DNA of 64,000 bases from Atriophallophorus winterbourni (GCA_013407085.1 JACCGJ010011417.1:32115-96114), one strand, 5' to 3'; shown: positions 10,097 to 22,005, counted from the first letter of the stretch. Numbers and translations are program-made. Notes: generated by a model not told the origin, from the letters alone.

Positions 10097-10897
10097 CTGT
10101 CGGGTTGAAAACCAAAACGTTTTTCCATGTGAGGTCGATTCAAGTTTATCAATACAAATTATCACTGAAACTGTTTATACTAGCAATGGGATACCCAAAT
10201 TACATTCACAACGGAGAATAATTTGAACGTGAATTGCATTTAATTCCATTGAACAAACAACACGTGCGCCTTAGTGCTGTTTGCAATCAAAACAATTTGA
10301 CTTTATCTACAATGCAAAGTTTTATCGGTATTTGTTTTTCCGACGTAATCAATGAAACATTTGATAGTGACAAAATAGGCTAACATTAACGAAAATTAGA
10401 CGTGTAAGCTACTGTTTATAAGATTAAAACAACCGACCTGCTCGATTCTATGTACCGACGCCCATGTAGATGGTAAGAATCACAAAATCATCAACAAAAA
10501 TGCGCAGTTTCATAAATTTTGTTCACGCAAATTACAGGCAGATAAATCATTTCATGCAATATTTTGATGAAAAATATATTTACTGAAAATATGTTGAATT
10601 CGGCAATTACTACTATTTTTGCCTTCTTTTAGGAAAACGCTGATTTTCATTATCTATCGCACAACAACTTAAAACGAAACAGTTATTTTTTGTGTTCAAC
10701 AAACTAATCGGATTCTTATTCGAATCACATTTTCATAAAAAATGCAACGCATATCATTGTACTTTGTTATAATGGGAACTCACTCAGCCATTTTTCAGTA
10801 CTTGATACTCCTAAATAATCTAAATATAGAGAGGCGGTTTACAATTTCACCACGTCGAAATCTGGTTAACTGTCTACTTGCTTATGCAACAACTCAC

Positions 10898-10964
10898 ATT
10901 CGCACGGTATTTGCTGGATTTGCCATGCCACCACCTCAGTTTTTAATAATGACTTCATCTTTTC
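10898..10964 (-). CDS. Exon, 67 nt, phase 0-1
   Basis: The acceptor is GTCCGCTTCCAG and the donor is T|GTGAGTT. Only phase 0 is open and it reads KMKSLLKTEVVAWQIQQIPC, a helical segment. Unit 2 has QT in place of the first two resid (EK). Confidence 0.6.
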
Positions 10965-11332
10965 CTGGAAGCGGACCTGATTTTCGAATGAGCCGTAATA
11001 TTCAGAAGGTAAACGATGCGACTGGTATTGGAGCTCGAGGAACACATGACCTATAACATTGTGTATAAAACATTTGTGTTGTTTTTATGAATTCCCTATA
11101 TTTTTAATCTAGGGTTACTGTAAAGTATTTACTTTTTGGATTATTAAAACTTTGAATATCATAGTATAAAGGAGGGGATGTGATGCCTTGCTCAACTTCC
11201 CTGCAGTAGTCCGGTTTCGGATGAAGCAATTCCGTCACCTGGAACAATCGAACTAATGGTTAGAGGACAGTGAAATTTTGAACGGTAAGTTTCATAACAC
11301 ATTTTCAAAGATTAGGAACTATATTGACTCAC

Positions 11333-11397
11333 GATAGCACAGGCTGTCCCTTCTGCAACTATATCCATAAATTTCAATTCCGTTTGCATGTGGTATA
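11333..11397 (-). CDS. Exon, 65 nt, phase 1-0
   Basis: The acceptor is TTTACATTCACAG and the donor is ATC|GTGAGT. In the chain frame it reads YHMQTELKFMDIVAEGTACA. A second frame is also open, but only this one fits both neighbours. The unit 2 copy changes A-E to V-V. Confidence 0.62.
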
Positions 11398-12910
11398 CTG
11401 TGAATGTAAACAGTTAACATGAAATATCAACGATAAGCTATTGTCTTCTAAGCAATAAAACACTGCGTAAGAACGGAAACCGCGAAAATGATTTTGACAG
11501 CCATAATGATAAGTAATTCATGTTTTGTTAAGTTGAATTATTATGTTTTACGCGTTCAATTATTTTACTTGATTTAAATAGTAGAAGTTGAGTAGAACAA
11601 ACTCAACATGTTTGAGAAAATTTGCAATTGGTAATGATTTTTATTTACAGCTTGATAACTAGCTCAGCGTCTTCACATATTATGTTTTTTTATTAGCACG
11701 TGCGCGAATGACGTAATAGACGCTTAGATGATTTGATGTAATCTAGTGTTTTGTAATTACCAGATCAAGGGTAACCTGATAAATCAATTTTAATTCACAG
11801 GACAAGTGGATATGAATATGTAAATGAGTAATGCGTCTAACGATGGTTTACTAGTATTCGAAGCCACAGTGAAAAACGGAATAAATGATATGGCAGTATT
11901 TGTGATCTCCACAACATTTACCAATCGTTATTATTCCGATTCACTACCAGTTAAAATTGACCCAATGACAGTTGAGGACCTCAAGGCGTTTAAAATCGTT
12001 ATAACACTAGTTGATTTCTAATGAATTCAGCAAAATAATTTCAAAATATCTTAATAATTCCTCTTATTTTGGAGTTTATCTTACACCCTCGTCGCTGTTC
12101 TCCTTTATTCGATCAGATCGTTTATTTGTCCATACATCTCTTTCAGTGTTGTCCATGTGCGATGTAGATCATTCTATCTTATCATTATTACAAACCTAAC
12201 TTAATCAAAACTATAACAAAAATGAATTTTTTTACCATAATAATGTCGGAGAAATCTATAGATTTTATATGACATTGTTGAACCATATAATTACGTGCAC
12301 AGGTATACTTTAATGTTATTTTGCCAGTAATTGAAACGCGTGAAAATGGGTTTGAGTAATTAATGCTCACCAATTAAGTTAGGTTTCTCTAATGGTTTCG
12401 ATAGATGAAATACGAAGGTATGCATTATTACGGGATAATATTAATTATTATTATTGTGAATTTCACCAGTCTTATTAAATTTTAGCCTCATCATCGTTTA
12501 TTTAATTCATGTATGTGCACATTTTTAAACCAAATTCTGTTGTGCAGCTAAACATTCACAGCTACAATAAATTGTCAAAGACAATATTTTTGAGGTTGTA
12601 AAATATTTCGTCATCATTTTGTCAAGCGAATTTTTAGAATGTACAATATGTGTTATGTTTTGTTACGTGGAACATCGTTGGAATTGAGAATAATTAACAA
12701 ATATAATCAAACACATTCATGGTTGTAGTTCTTCTCTAAAAGCATATCTTTCAGGCGATTCTTTTCACTATAATATTTGCATGTGACATTACTGCTTCAT
12801 GTTACATTGTGTGGAAATGACAAGCATCTGACTACTTGATCTAAACTGTTTTGTTAAAATTCAATTATCCTGTTTGATGTCAGCAACACACTGTGTCAAA
12901 TGAAACTCAC

Positions 12911-13157
12911 CGACGTCTGCTAAATATTCGAATTCGAAGTTTTGTTTACATTTGCCACCAGTGCTCTGCACATTATCGTTGAACAGTTTGGAATACACAA
13001 CCCAGGGTTCAGCTAACCAGACACCATGGAGATTATTTGGTTCCTTAGGATTCCATAAATTGACCTTCACACCGTAAATACCGTTTCCGTTTAAACTTCT
13101 TTTGTGAATATTTATCTTGACTTCCCCATCATTGAATTTGTCTAGAAGAGGTTGAAT
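12911..13157 (-). CDS. Exon, 247 nt, phase 0-1 (module 2)
   Basis: The acceptor is TTGCCTTTTGCAG and the donor is G|GTGAGTTT. The frame begins IQPLLDKFNDGEVKINIHKR and includes YGVKVNLWNPKEPN, VWLAEPWVVYSKLF and KCKQNFEFEYLADV. Unit 2 differs by a single base (Q to K). The frame could read on to a stop at 12,861, but no AATAAA follows. Confidence 0.75.
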
Positions 13158-14779
13158 CTGCAAAAGGCAAGGTTAGCATCGCTGTGAAGTTGGAATCGTT
13201 GCATATTGCATTATGATGAAACATCGTGATTGTTTATTCGTGAAATACCACCGGTAATTCTTGGAATTCATTTTAATTTTCGTGAAAACGTTCATTACAT
13301 ACAGCAAATGATTTTAGGTGAACTCTTGATCTGAGTGAAAACATCGATAGTGAATCAACGCTATCATAAACTCATTGAACGACTGTTTGTATTCGGCACT
13401 TCATCGCGATCGCCGTAATTTGTTTCGCATACGATATCCCTGTTTGATCGGTCGGAAGGACCATTTCTATTGCACAAACTTGCACACACTTGTGTAACAC
13501 TGAACAATGCTACGCATTACTCTTATCAAACGATTTTTTTATTTTTTATCTCGAGTTCATCAGCTTGTCGGCATTTCATGCTTAATATGCGCAAATCGAA
13601 TTAAATTTTGACCAGATTAGTTTGCTCTATCTGGTTTCAGTCTACAAAGCCGAGTAATTTCATGTGACTTTGCATTCTGTGTATGTCCCACTTGAAGATT
13701 TATTTATTATTTCATTTGACAGTGCTTTATCAATCAGGAGATTATTGGAAACAGAGTGCGCTGTATTTATATTAGTATATCTGTAATCGCTAAGGACAAT
13801 ATCTTTTGTGATTTTGCGTATTCAGCATTTTTCCTATCAAGCATGTTACTCATCTGAAAGATAATTTCAGTTTACGTGGTCCATTACCGTCGCAATTTGC
13901 CAAGAAAGGCTGTATGGATTTATCAACGAAAACGGTGTTTTCTACAAAAATAGTATCTGCCAGAAAGCTCTTTCGCCTGTAATAATGCTACGCTTGCTTG
14001 TGAGCCTCACTATTGCTTGCTAGCACAGGGATGCAAAGATTGTTGAGTTTGCGGTTCGATGTCTTTCTCATATAAACTGTATTATTCCCCCGTTTGAACA
14101 ATAGCATATTTGCAGGAATATAAATATTCTTAGAATTGTTAGACCGAAGTATGTACGAATTTAGGAGAAGGTTTCTCAGGTCCCACCTATAACTTTAGTT
14201 AACCCTATATAGTCTGGCTTTATCTAGATGAGGCAAAATTACGTCGCTTAATTAACTGAGTTAGTGGAAACGCACCACTGTTCTAAAATTTATAAATAAA
14301 CAGTCTTCCTTCCATTTATGTTCAACGTGTTTTTGACGGTTAATAAACAGTGTGCATTCTAGCTCAGGAACCTCAATTAGCATCAATCAATATTATTCAG
14401 ACCGACGTTCCATAAAATGCAGGGGCCAAATCGGTATATAAAGGTCAATATCACGATGGCCAACGGTTGTACTTATTTGTCTACATTATTAATCCTAAAT
14501 ATTTTGTTTTCGTCGAAACATACAGAAAAACATGTTCAGCGACGTTTCCAATAAAAAGCTGAAATGGTAATTAGGGTAAATGTTCGATCTTGTCGGAATC
14601 AAACTGAAACTCTACAGAAACTGGTTAACTGATAATGACAGATTGTGCAATCCCAAAGCAGGTATATTGGTCATTTCTACACATAATCATCACTTAATGA
14701 ATCAAAGATTGTAGCGAAAATATCTCAGCTTTTATTAGATAAACGACCACCGTACGACGTGCGCATCGTCGGACAAACA
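13158..14779. other. Intron sequence
   Basis: This lies between the 247-nt exon and the CR1 relic. In unit 2 the homologous stretch is broken at 52,327 by a 3.4-kb reverse-strand LINE. I see no other feature. Confidence 0.4.
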
Positions 14780-16360
14780 ATTACTGTTAATGATACATTG
14801 TTACATACCCTAAACTTAAACAAATGCCTCTATACAAAATACCAAAGTTTGATCAATAAATGCACTGTACATACCGAGCTGTGCAAACGTAACTCAACAG
14901 ACCTAGTTTCTGTTACTGAAAACCGATTTTAATCTTGTATGACAGGAAGAAATTTGTCCATCTTAAACCTCATACGTTTACGAACGATACATAGTTGTGG
15001 TGTTGCTTTATGTTGTCACGAACGTCTTAAGATCATGAAGGTTCACAATCCTAATCTTTAATTATAAAATACTTTCTAAAGGATAAAATACCTATTTAGA
15101 AGTTTCGAATAAGCGAGATTTTCATTAGAACGACGAGTGCTTGTATATCACAACAACGAAACACATTGTAACGAACTCAGAGAGAAACTTCAGTCAAATA
15201 TATAGTAGAATTCGTGATATGTTAATATACGACAAGCAAAATTTAGGCATTGTTTTAGCGCAAAAAATGGATCGGACAAAAAAATCCTGCTTCGGTTCAA
15301 TCCAAAAATACGAGACTAATGGCTCCCGTATTCAAAGAAATAGAAAGCACTCATCAAGAAAGACAAAAAAATTACTTTAGATTTATATCTATTAAAACGA
15401 CATGAAACTATCACTTCCGTTAGGGATTGTGAATGCTCGATCAAGAGTAAATTAGGATGTTTTTCATGTGCTTATTAAGAATGGATCAGCAGTATTATAA
15501 AGAGAATAACTACGGAAGCTCTCACTCAATTTTATGCTAAAATATTCGAACTTCTGACATTTAGATTGGCTTGAAAAGGTAACACATCACGTATATTCCA
15601 ACACCTGACTGGTATAAAGATAAATTATGCGATTATACTCAGAAAATTGCTAAAAATGGTCCATAAGAATTGTCAAGCAGACAAGGAATTACACCATCTG
15701 TACCGATATCTCTTGGTCAGAGGCTGTGCGAACTATGTACAGAATTGATCAAACATTCTACCCCATTTGGTTTGCTGCATGCGTGAATAACTGGAGCAAT
15801 ATCGCTTAGTTACATGGGTGGTAGCCGTACAAATCATTGAGATTACCGTCCTGTCACCATATTGCGTGTGATAACAAATGTTCTAGATGGTATAGTTTAA
15901 CTGTTGTAATCACGATATTATATTTGTAGCACAGTATGGATTTCCTAATAATCGCTTAAGCTTGTCAAATTTGATGGCGACGCTAACGGACTTGACCTAA
16001 ACGTAATTCGGAGGAGCAATCTTCCGCTATGTGGACATGTTTAAAGTTTCGACCAATTTGATAACTTTTGAAGTCTACAGAAGCTGAATCAGATTGCAAT
16101 GGGCTGACAACTACTTGTATGGCTTTAACTTTACCTCAACGTGAGCAAGGCATGCATTCGAATCAACGTGGTGCAATTACGCGTTATTTAAGTCTTCAGA
16201 ATCGTACCACATAGTTTCTTACATGGATCAGTTTTAGCCTAACAAAGATCCTGTCGTAGACTGTGATGCTCTTTTCTGATTATATTTGACTCTTACAATA
16301 GAAAATCATACTGCTGTCCTCGTAGATGATTTGAACAAACTTGAACACTACACCCCCTTT
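14780..16360 (+). pseudogene. Ancient CR1-like LINE relic, plus strand
   Basis: Fragments of ORF2 are recognisable in shifting frames. Endonuclease pieces are KCLYTKYQSLINK and SVTEN near 14,820-14,930 and GVALCCHERL near 15,000. RT pieces are DYRPVTI near 15,840, QYGFPNNRLSLSNLMATL near 15,930, and VLVDDLNKLE near 16,320 (motif C). Stops are frequent. The relic sits in an intron of the minus-strand gene and is shared by both units, so it predates the duplication. It belongs to the same broad family as the LINE at 2,690-6,764. Confidence 0.72.
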
Positions 16361-16990
16361 ATGAAATCCGTTGAACTTATAAAATATCAAATAATACATA
16401 TCAGCCGTTCATACGTTTAGCCGAGTACCGTGAGTCACAACATACGGGCAGCCACTCGGTGACACTGCAAATTATCTATTCCTGTATCGGCTGTCACCGA
16501 TATCTTCATTATGTATGTGTCTGCTCAACTAGTATTAACTTCCTCTAAATTATTGTTATCGAACCCAGGTCCAAAAGTCTAATTGGATATTATCACAATT
16601 ATCTGTTGCTTATCCATTTGAAGACACCCGCGAATTGACTCATTGCAGCTTTTTAACTGGAATATATGTGTCATTACATGATTAATTGTTACTTCTTTTT
16701 TATTATTGTGAAATGTATGTGCTTCAGGTTACCATAGATTATTCAATCTTGCATAATACTAACGAAACAATTCAATACTACCAAGCATTGTCAGGCATAT
16801 TGATAATTGATAACTCGGATATTGTTTATTTAATTAAATACCTTAAATGGTCTAGCATTTCAAGGATACTAACTCAAACACCGTCATGTTTACTCGAAAT
16901 CAATTAGAAGGACATGATTCTAAAACGTCAATGGCAATTTATGTGAACAAATGTTATGTTATAATAAACCGGGTTCATATGTTTACTTAC

Positions 16991-17085
16991 TGGTTTTAAG
17001 AGAGAGTCCTGATGTTGGCTTGAATCAAATCGTCTTACACCTAACACAGTATCGCCGTCACACAAATGCGACACATAAAGAAATT
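16991..17085 (-). CDS. Exon, 95 nt, phase 1-0 (module 2), hypervariable
   Basis: The acceptor is GCCTCTTCCACAG and the donor is CCA|GTAAGT. The only open frame reads FLYVSHLCDGDTVLGVRRFD and ends DSLLKP. It differs from unit 2 at 8 of 95 bases, giving six amino-acid replacements and no synonymous change. The adjacent 300 bp of downstream intron are identical. Confidence 0.75.
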
Positions 17086-17317
17086 CTGTGGAAGAGGCAA
17101 TGAACATCAATGTGACTTTTTTATCAGACGGAGTATGGCTAACATAGACATGGTCCAGTCAAATTTAATATGTATGTCATCAAATATACCAAATTGTCTA
17201 ACAATATTAATAAGGTAATGCACAAAATGCGTGTTTTTCGGACGTACGCGGCGTAATTACATGATACGCTAGAACACGATTTGCTATTTTGCCAATAAAT
17301 GATACACGTTTTGCGTA

Positions 17318-17775
17318 TTGCTGTTGGCCTCCGTCGGTCGATGTTGAGCATGGATGTACATCACATCGCATGAATTTCATGTTTTGCAACTTTTTGAATG
17401 ACTAAACAGTCCGATTCGGGAGGAACAATCTCTCCCACAGCGCTTGCAACGATAGTCAGAACTCTGATGTATTGCATCAGTTGCACGCCGGCGGCGTGAT
17501 CTGCGTTCAGCAGCCAGGAGCTGTATTTGCTCCTCCCTGGCTTGCAGTCGACGCTTTACACAATGCCTCCAAAGTGAGCGGTCAAGAGCAAGCTCTTCCC
17601 AGCTTGCGGAGTCAATGTCAAGAGCTTTCATATCTCTTTTGCAAACATCTTTGTACCGCAAGTGCGGTCTGCCCAATGGTGGACTTCCTAATTGCAACTC
17701 ACCGTAGAGTAGATCTTTCTTCCATTCTATAGACATGACCAAGCCAACGCAGGCGGCGCTGACGTAATAGGGTAA
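17318..17775 (-). mobile_element. RTE-like LINE 3' fragment, unit 1 only
   Basis: A minus-strand frame (17,377-17,742) begins in the typical C-terminal region of this RTE-like family (DLLYGELQLGSPPLGRPHLR, DVCKRDMKALDIDSASWEEL). It ends in a small zinc-finger-like motif, CKRCGRDCSSRIGLFSHSKSC. The fragment ends with GTCGGTCGATG next to TTGGCCTCC, the same 3' end as at 27,395 and 53,275. Unit 2 has only about 50 unrelated bases here, so the fragment is a private insertion or replacement. Confidence 0.82.
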
Positions 17776-18134
17776 ACATTTTTCGAAATATGTTCGTCAT
17801 CATTTCTATGCTATCGCTGTCTTGTGCGACAGTTTTAATGAGAAAAACTTTCGCGTAAAAAGCAAATTTGTCAGCTCTATTAGAAGCTCGAATATAATAA
17901 AGAAACAGTAGTTAAAATCTAGTTAAAAATATCTGTAAAATTATGAACAACAATTATGATTGTGATGAAATTAAAATTGTGAATATGTATACCATTTTCT
18001 GAATTAAAGTACAAACTCACGATATGCTTCGTTATTTTCCTGATCTGGGATAAAATATATTGTTCAACATTGTATGTTATGTAGATGTACTAATAATTGT
18101 CGATATTGTTCCATTCATCTAACGTTCAACTCAC

Positions 18135-18351
18135 GAGATGATAACTGGATTTGGTCACTAACGATGGCCACTAGATTGAATTTAAGATTTTCAATATTGC
18201 CTTTCAACAAGAAATCGGTAGTTAATTTCGCCATTACCGGGCCTTGTTTCTTGATAGAAAAACGGATTTCAGCAACAAAATGCAAAACACGTTTTTCTAG
18301 GTCATACGTGTAACGGCGTAACTTCACCCGGTAACCCGTTTCATCCTTTAT
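18135..18351 (-). CDS. Exon, 217 nt, phase 0-1 (beta hairpin, module 1)
   Basis: The acceptor is TTTTGTTCCAG and the donor is C|GTGAGTTG. The only open frame includes GYRVKLRRYTYD, RVLHFVAEIRFSIKK and LKFNLVAIVSDQIQL, a plausible two-strand hairpin with following helix and strand. Read-through would reach a stop 21 nt later, but no polyadenylation signal follows, so splicing is favoured. Joined to the next exon the split codon is CAA in unit 1. Confidence 0.73.
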
Positions 18352-18510
18352 CTGGAACAAAACGTGCAAATATTCTCATAATCTATTGAGATGTATATTT
18401 TCAATAACTCAGTAATACAACATTTGTTCAATCACTTTTCAACATGTGCTGATGAAACACACAAGTGTTAATTAAAGAAATGTTTTTCGCATTCAAACAA
18501 AACTACTTAC

Positions 18511-18605
18511 TGATTGTAAATATGCTATAAGCACACTTTCTGTCAAGCCGAAATCCACATATTGTTGAATGTTTTCATTCACGGCAACATTTCCGTACAT
18601 CAACG
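18511..18605 (-). CDS. Exon, 95 nt, phase 1-0 (helical segment, module 1)
   Basis: The acceptor is TTTTCCCAAG and the donor is TCA|GTAAGT. Only the phase-1 frame is open. It reads LMYGNVAVNENIQQYVDFGL and ends AYLQS. It has the same length and phases as the exon at 16,991-17,085, which shows an internal module duplication. Unit 2 differs by N-to-D and Q-to-H. Confidence 0.72.
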
Positions 18606-18779
18606 CTTGGGAAAAGCAAAAAATATTTCATGAAATCAGAAATTATTTATTGGTAGATAATTTCTATCGTTTAACATATTATTGTTGTCTATCAAATGTA
18701 CAGTTTTGTTGCAATTTACAACAACATTCCGCAAACCATCCAGCAATATCCTCTGATTCAAAGCAAATTCAGCACAATC

Positions 18780-19215
18780 ACACGATTTTGTTTCTGCAGC
18801 TTCTTGAATGACTCTTCAGAACTATTTTGCAGAAAACAATATCTCCCGCATAAATCACAAATATATAGACAGAACTTGGACGACTACCATTAGTCACAGG
18901 TTTACGGTGTAATCTGCGTTAAGCAGGTAAAAGCGGAGTTTTTAGCCTCTCGAGCTTGCAGGAGACGCTCAAAGCAATTCATTTAATATGAGCGGTCATG
19001 TGAATGTTCTTCTCAAATCAAGGGTGAATGGCAGGAGCTTCCATATCACTTTGGCATACGTATTTCTACCGCAGAAGCGGTCTCTCCAATGGTCGCGTTA
19101 CTGATTGAAACTCACCATAAAGTAGGTCCTTGCGAATACGCAAATTATCCATTCTACATACGCGGCAAAGCCAAGCAAGCCTGGCTGGGGTAGTAGCGTA
19201 AATATGCTCCGTAAG
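18780..19215 (-). pseudogene. Old RTE-like 3' fragment
   Basis: This is a diverged homologue of 17,390-17,765 in the same orientation. The alignable blocks are around AACAATATCTCCCGCATAA, GGTGTAATCTGCGTTAAGCA and CATTCTACATACGCGGC. It has no open frame. It is present in both units. Confidence 0.6.
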
Positions 19216-19599
19216 TCAGCTTTTATAAGCACTTTATTTTTATGCAATTTGTTTGTTTAATTCATGTTCAAGATACGCTAAATTATTCGTTCGCCATTTT
19301 CCTGCCGAAAGTACTACCTAACTACAACATTGTAAACAAAGAAACAGCTAGGTTGATACATTTGTACACTGATTTCGCCGCAGTAGATGGCAAAGCAAAT
19401 ACAAATATACAAATTTGGACTGCCTCACGATATTCCTGCTTCGCGATTTACTCAAAATTGACTACTGAAACTATTTCGGTGATTGTATGTATTGGAGATT
19501 TGATATAATGTTTTTCCTTACCTTAATTGAATAGACATCTTAAGCATATTAGCCCAACATAAACAAAGCATGCTGGTTTTGAGGAATCACTAAGTTGCC
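19216..19599. other. Intron sequence between RTE pieces
   Basis: It holds an 88-codon plus-strand frame at 19,242-19,508 that is identical in both units. The whole neighbourhood is nearly identical, so this is not evidence of coding. I see nothing else. Confidence 0.4.
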
Positions 19600-20165
19600 T
19601 TATCTCGTTTTTCTCTCGGTAGTTGCAAATACCGTCAGGTCACATGCGTGTAAGTTGAGGAGGTGAGCTTGGTTTGCTGAGGCTATATGAGATGCTCTCC
19701 ATTAGAGCAATTTTGAGATTGGGAGTTATTCCAAAAACACTCCTTTCCTGACAACAAATTCCTCTCCATTCCGATTTTACCAAATGCGGCTATCCATCGG
19801 TGGTTCCATAATTGTCACATATGCAAAGCGAATGTTGGGGTAAGATACAAATTCAGCCGTCACAAGCTATATCAAATTTTATTGGAATTCGAATGTGACG
19901 GTCAATCATGTAATTTCTTGTTAGAAATTATCGTTTCATTCGTATATTTTATTCGTTCATGTAGTTTCATGGGGCAGCCTGAACGATGAAGCATGTTGCA
20001 ACTGATTTTCTGGTAGCATTTTCCTCAAATTAGCTCCAGGAAAAATGCCATGTCTACGGCCGAACTTCCACTGCGAAATCCACATTGTGATTTGCAGTTA
20101 CCTCGATAAGCTAGTTCATGTAGCCATATTTACAAACCATAAGCAAACAATTTGCCCACGAAAAG
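19600..20165 (-). pseudogene. Old RTE-like reverse transcriptase fragment
   Basis: The minus strand reads QCGFRSGSSAVDMAFFLEL near 20,050-20,110, the RT motif-2 region of RTE elements. Further downstream it reads NGEEFVVRKGV, resembling the segment before motif B. Together with 18,780-19,215 it is one decayed element. A shorter homologue lies at 33,600-33,720. Confidence 0.55.
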
Positions 20166-20451
20166 TTAAATATTATTTTTATTTCTTATGATTATTATTA
20201 TTATTAATAATATTGATAATAATATTAATACTGATTAAATCTCACCTATGTTCGCTTTGTTAATTGAAAATATGAAAAGAGTGTCAAAGTCGCATGATTC
20301 ACAAATTATTTACATTACTATACACGATTTTTCCGATGTTAATATTTTTACTATTAAATCTCAAGTTCCTTTGCTTTGACAAAATAAATTAATAGAAAAG
20401 TACCAAAGTCGCATGAGTTACAATTTTTTCACATTATGATACATGTAATTT

Positions 20452-20474
20452 TCGATGGTATCGAATACCATCGA
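20452..20474. repeat. Perfect inverted repeat, 10-bp arms
   Basis: The arms are TCGATGGTAT and ATACCATCGA around a 3-nt loop. It is unchanged in unit 2 near 62,457-62,479. The diverged copy at 33,850-33,870 lacks the symmetry. Function is unknown. Confidence 0.5.
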
Positions 20475-21384
20475 TAAACATTAAATAACGGATTGCTCAT
20501 TAATGTTATCTGTTAGATATTTGTCAGGTTTTGATCTGAATCTAAAATCGATACGGTCTTTTTCCATGATGGATAGTTCGTCAATTTATAACAAATGGCT
20601 CAATAACTCTACAAATATTGTTGGATAAAGTAACGGTTGGAGTGTGATTCTTTTTATCACGCAACAAAGAACATGTAATAAAATAAAAATCTACGAGCAT
20701 CATTATTCAGAACCGCATATGCAAGGCAGCCTCGAATAAATGGAACCATGCAATAACAATGTCGACGAGCTTGAATGATTGAAGGCTAAGAGATCGAGGG
20801 CAAAATTTTTCATAACTTGTTCTATAGACATGTAATTAACAAATCAAATATATTTTGTTGTGCCGAGTTGAACTATGTATTGGCGATAATGGATAGGATT
20901 CAAACATATTTCATAATTTTAGAGTAAAAATATCGTACAATTTTCATTTTCTATACTTCAGTAATTCCATTACTCCGTGTGTAGGAACACGTGACGGAAT
21001 ATATTGATCGTTCCAAAATTATACAACAGTGGCATGAAAGATATACTTATTTGCCCTCCCTCCGCGCTTTCAAGCACAAACGCAGCTCAATCGTAATATG
21101 CGTTCTCGAATAGTGCAAACTGAGCAAAACCTTTCGTGCGGTGAGTAAGGTAATATTGCATGCATATGCGCAACTAACACTCCGATAGTAATGTGCGATT
21201 ACATATCAGTAAGCAATCATCAAGCATGTTTGTTGGGTAGTGCATTCATCTCCTAAACTGCATGCTGAATGCAATATATTTGCAAACTTGGTGCATCGAT
21301 TGCACAATAGCCTAATTGTGCTTAGATGTTTACAGACATAATAGAAAACATAAATCTCTAAATCATTTGCAGCATGATACTTAC

Positions 21385-21399
21385 AGTCGTAAAAGTCAT
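21385..21399 (-). CDS. Micro-exon, 15 nt, phase 1-1
   Basis: The acceptor is CCCTCATTTCAG and the donor is GTAAGT, enclosing ATGACTTTTACGACT. In frame with its neighbours it gives D-DFYD-S. In unit 2 the exon ends CCA instead of ACT, with both splice sites retained. Confidence 0.68.
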
Positions 21400-21468
21400 C
21401 TGAAATGAGGGAATGTATTATAAATTCCAACTTAGAAACGAAGTTCCGTTTAGATTACCATTGCTTAC

Positions 21469-21495
21469 CGAATAATGTGTCTTGATGCATCGTTG
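21469..21495 (-). CDS. Micro-exon, 27 nt, phase 1-1
   Basis: The acceptor is TTTTTATAG and the donor is G|GTAAGC. In the chain frame it encodes TMHQDTLF plus split codons. The exon and both splice sites are unchanged in unit 2 (63,473-63,499). Confidence 0.68.
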
Positions 21496-21983
21496 CTATA
21501 AAAATGCGATGATAGAGGATTAAATAACGAACTAATGGAATCACGCACGAAACACTTGTGTATAATAAATGTGAATGTTTAAACTTTTCATTATGGAATT
21601 TAGTACACAAATGTAATGAGCTATTGAAAGGTTCACAAAATCAATTGGATGAATTCAATGATTATAAGATTGGTTGGATTTGTTGTCAAACGTTTGAAAT
21701 TGCATCAGCATCGGAGTTCGGTTTTAATCGTTCAAAAGTTTCCAGATGCATGATGTATTGTGCAAAAAGTGAATACATGTACAATACCATAATATATAAC
21801 GAAATCCTACTTTTCTGGTTGGCTATGTTACAAATACTATCAGTAAAATGTTAAGGTATAAGAATACACGAAATGCGTCAAACATACGGACACTGTTTCA
21901 TCAAGAATGTGTACTGGATGATACTGATTCTCAATGCGGATCAAGATGTTGCAACAAGTTGTATCGAGGTGTTTGAATAGGGC

Positions 21984-22005
21984 ATATATATATATATGTG
22001 TGTGT
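21984..22005. repeat. (AT)n(GT)n microsatellite
   Basis: An alternating AT run passes into GT. The window ends inside the unit 2 copy of this run. Confidence 0.7.

Noticed and set aside
12861..12910. Read-through of the 247-nt exon to a stop, giving a C-terminal TQCVADIKQDN
   Set aside because: The frame is open in both units and has a cysteine like the true last exons. However, a consensus GTGAGT donor is present, no AATAAA follows, and downstream exons fit the phase. An alternative retained-intron form is possible.
18115..18134. Read-through of the 217-nt exon to a stop after about seven codons
   Set aside because: The donor is strong, the phase to the next exon is correct in unit 1, and there is no polyadenylation signal nearby.
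19242..19508. 88-codon plus-strand frame identical in both units
   Set aside because: The surrounding DNA is also nearly identical, so conservation is not informative. It lies between RTE relics and has no motif.
21558..21854. 98-codon plus-strand frame shared by both units
   Set aside because: The few differences are mostly replacements at a rate expected for noncoding DNA, and there is no start or splice context.
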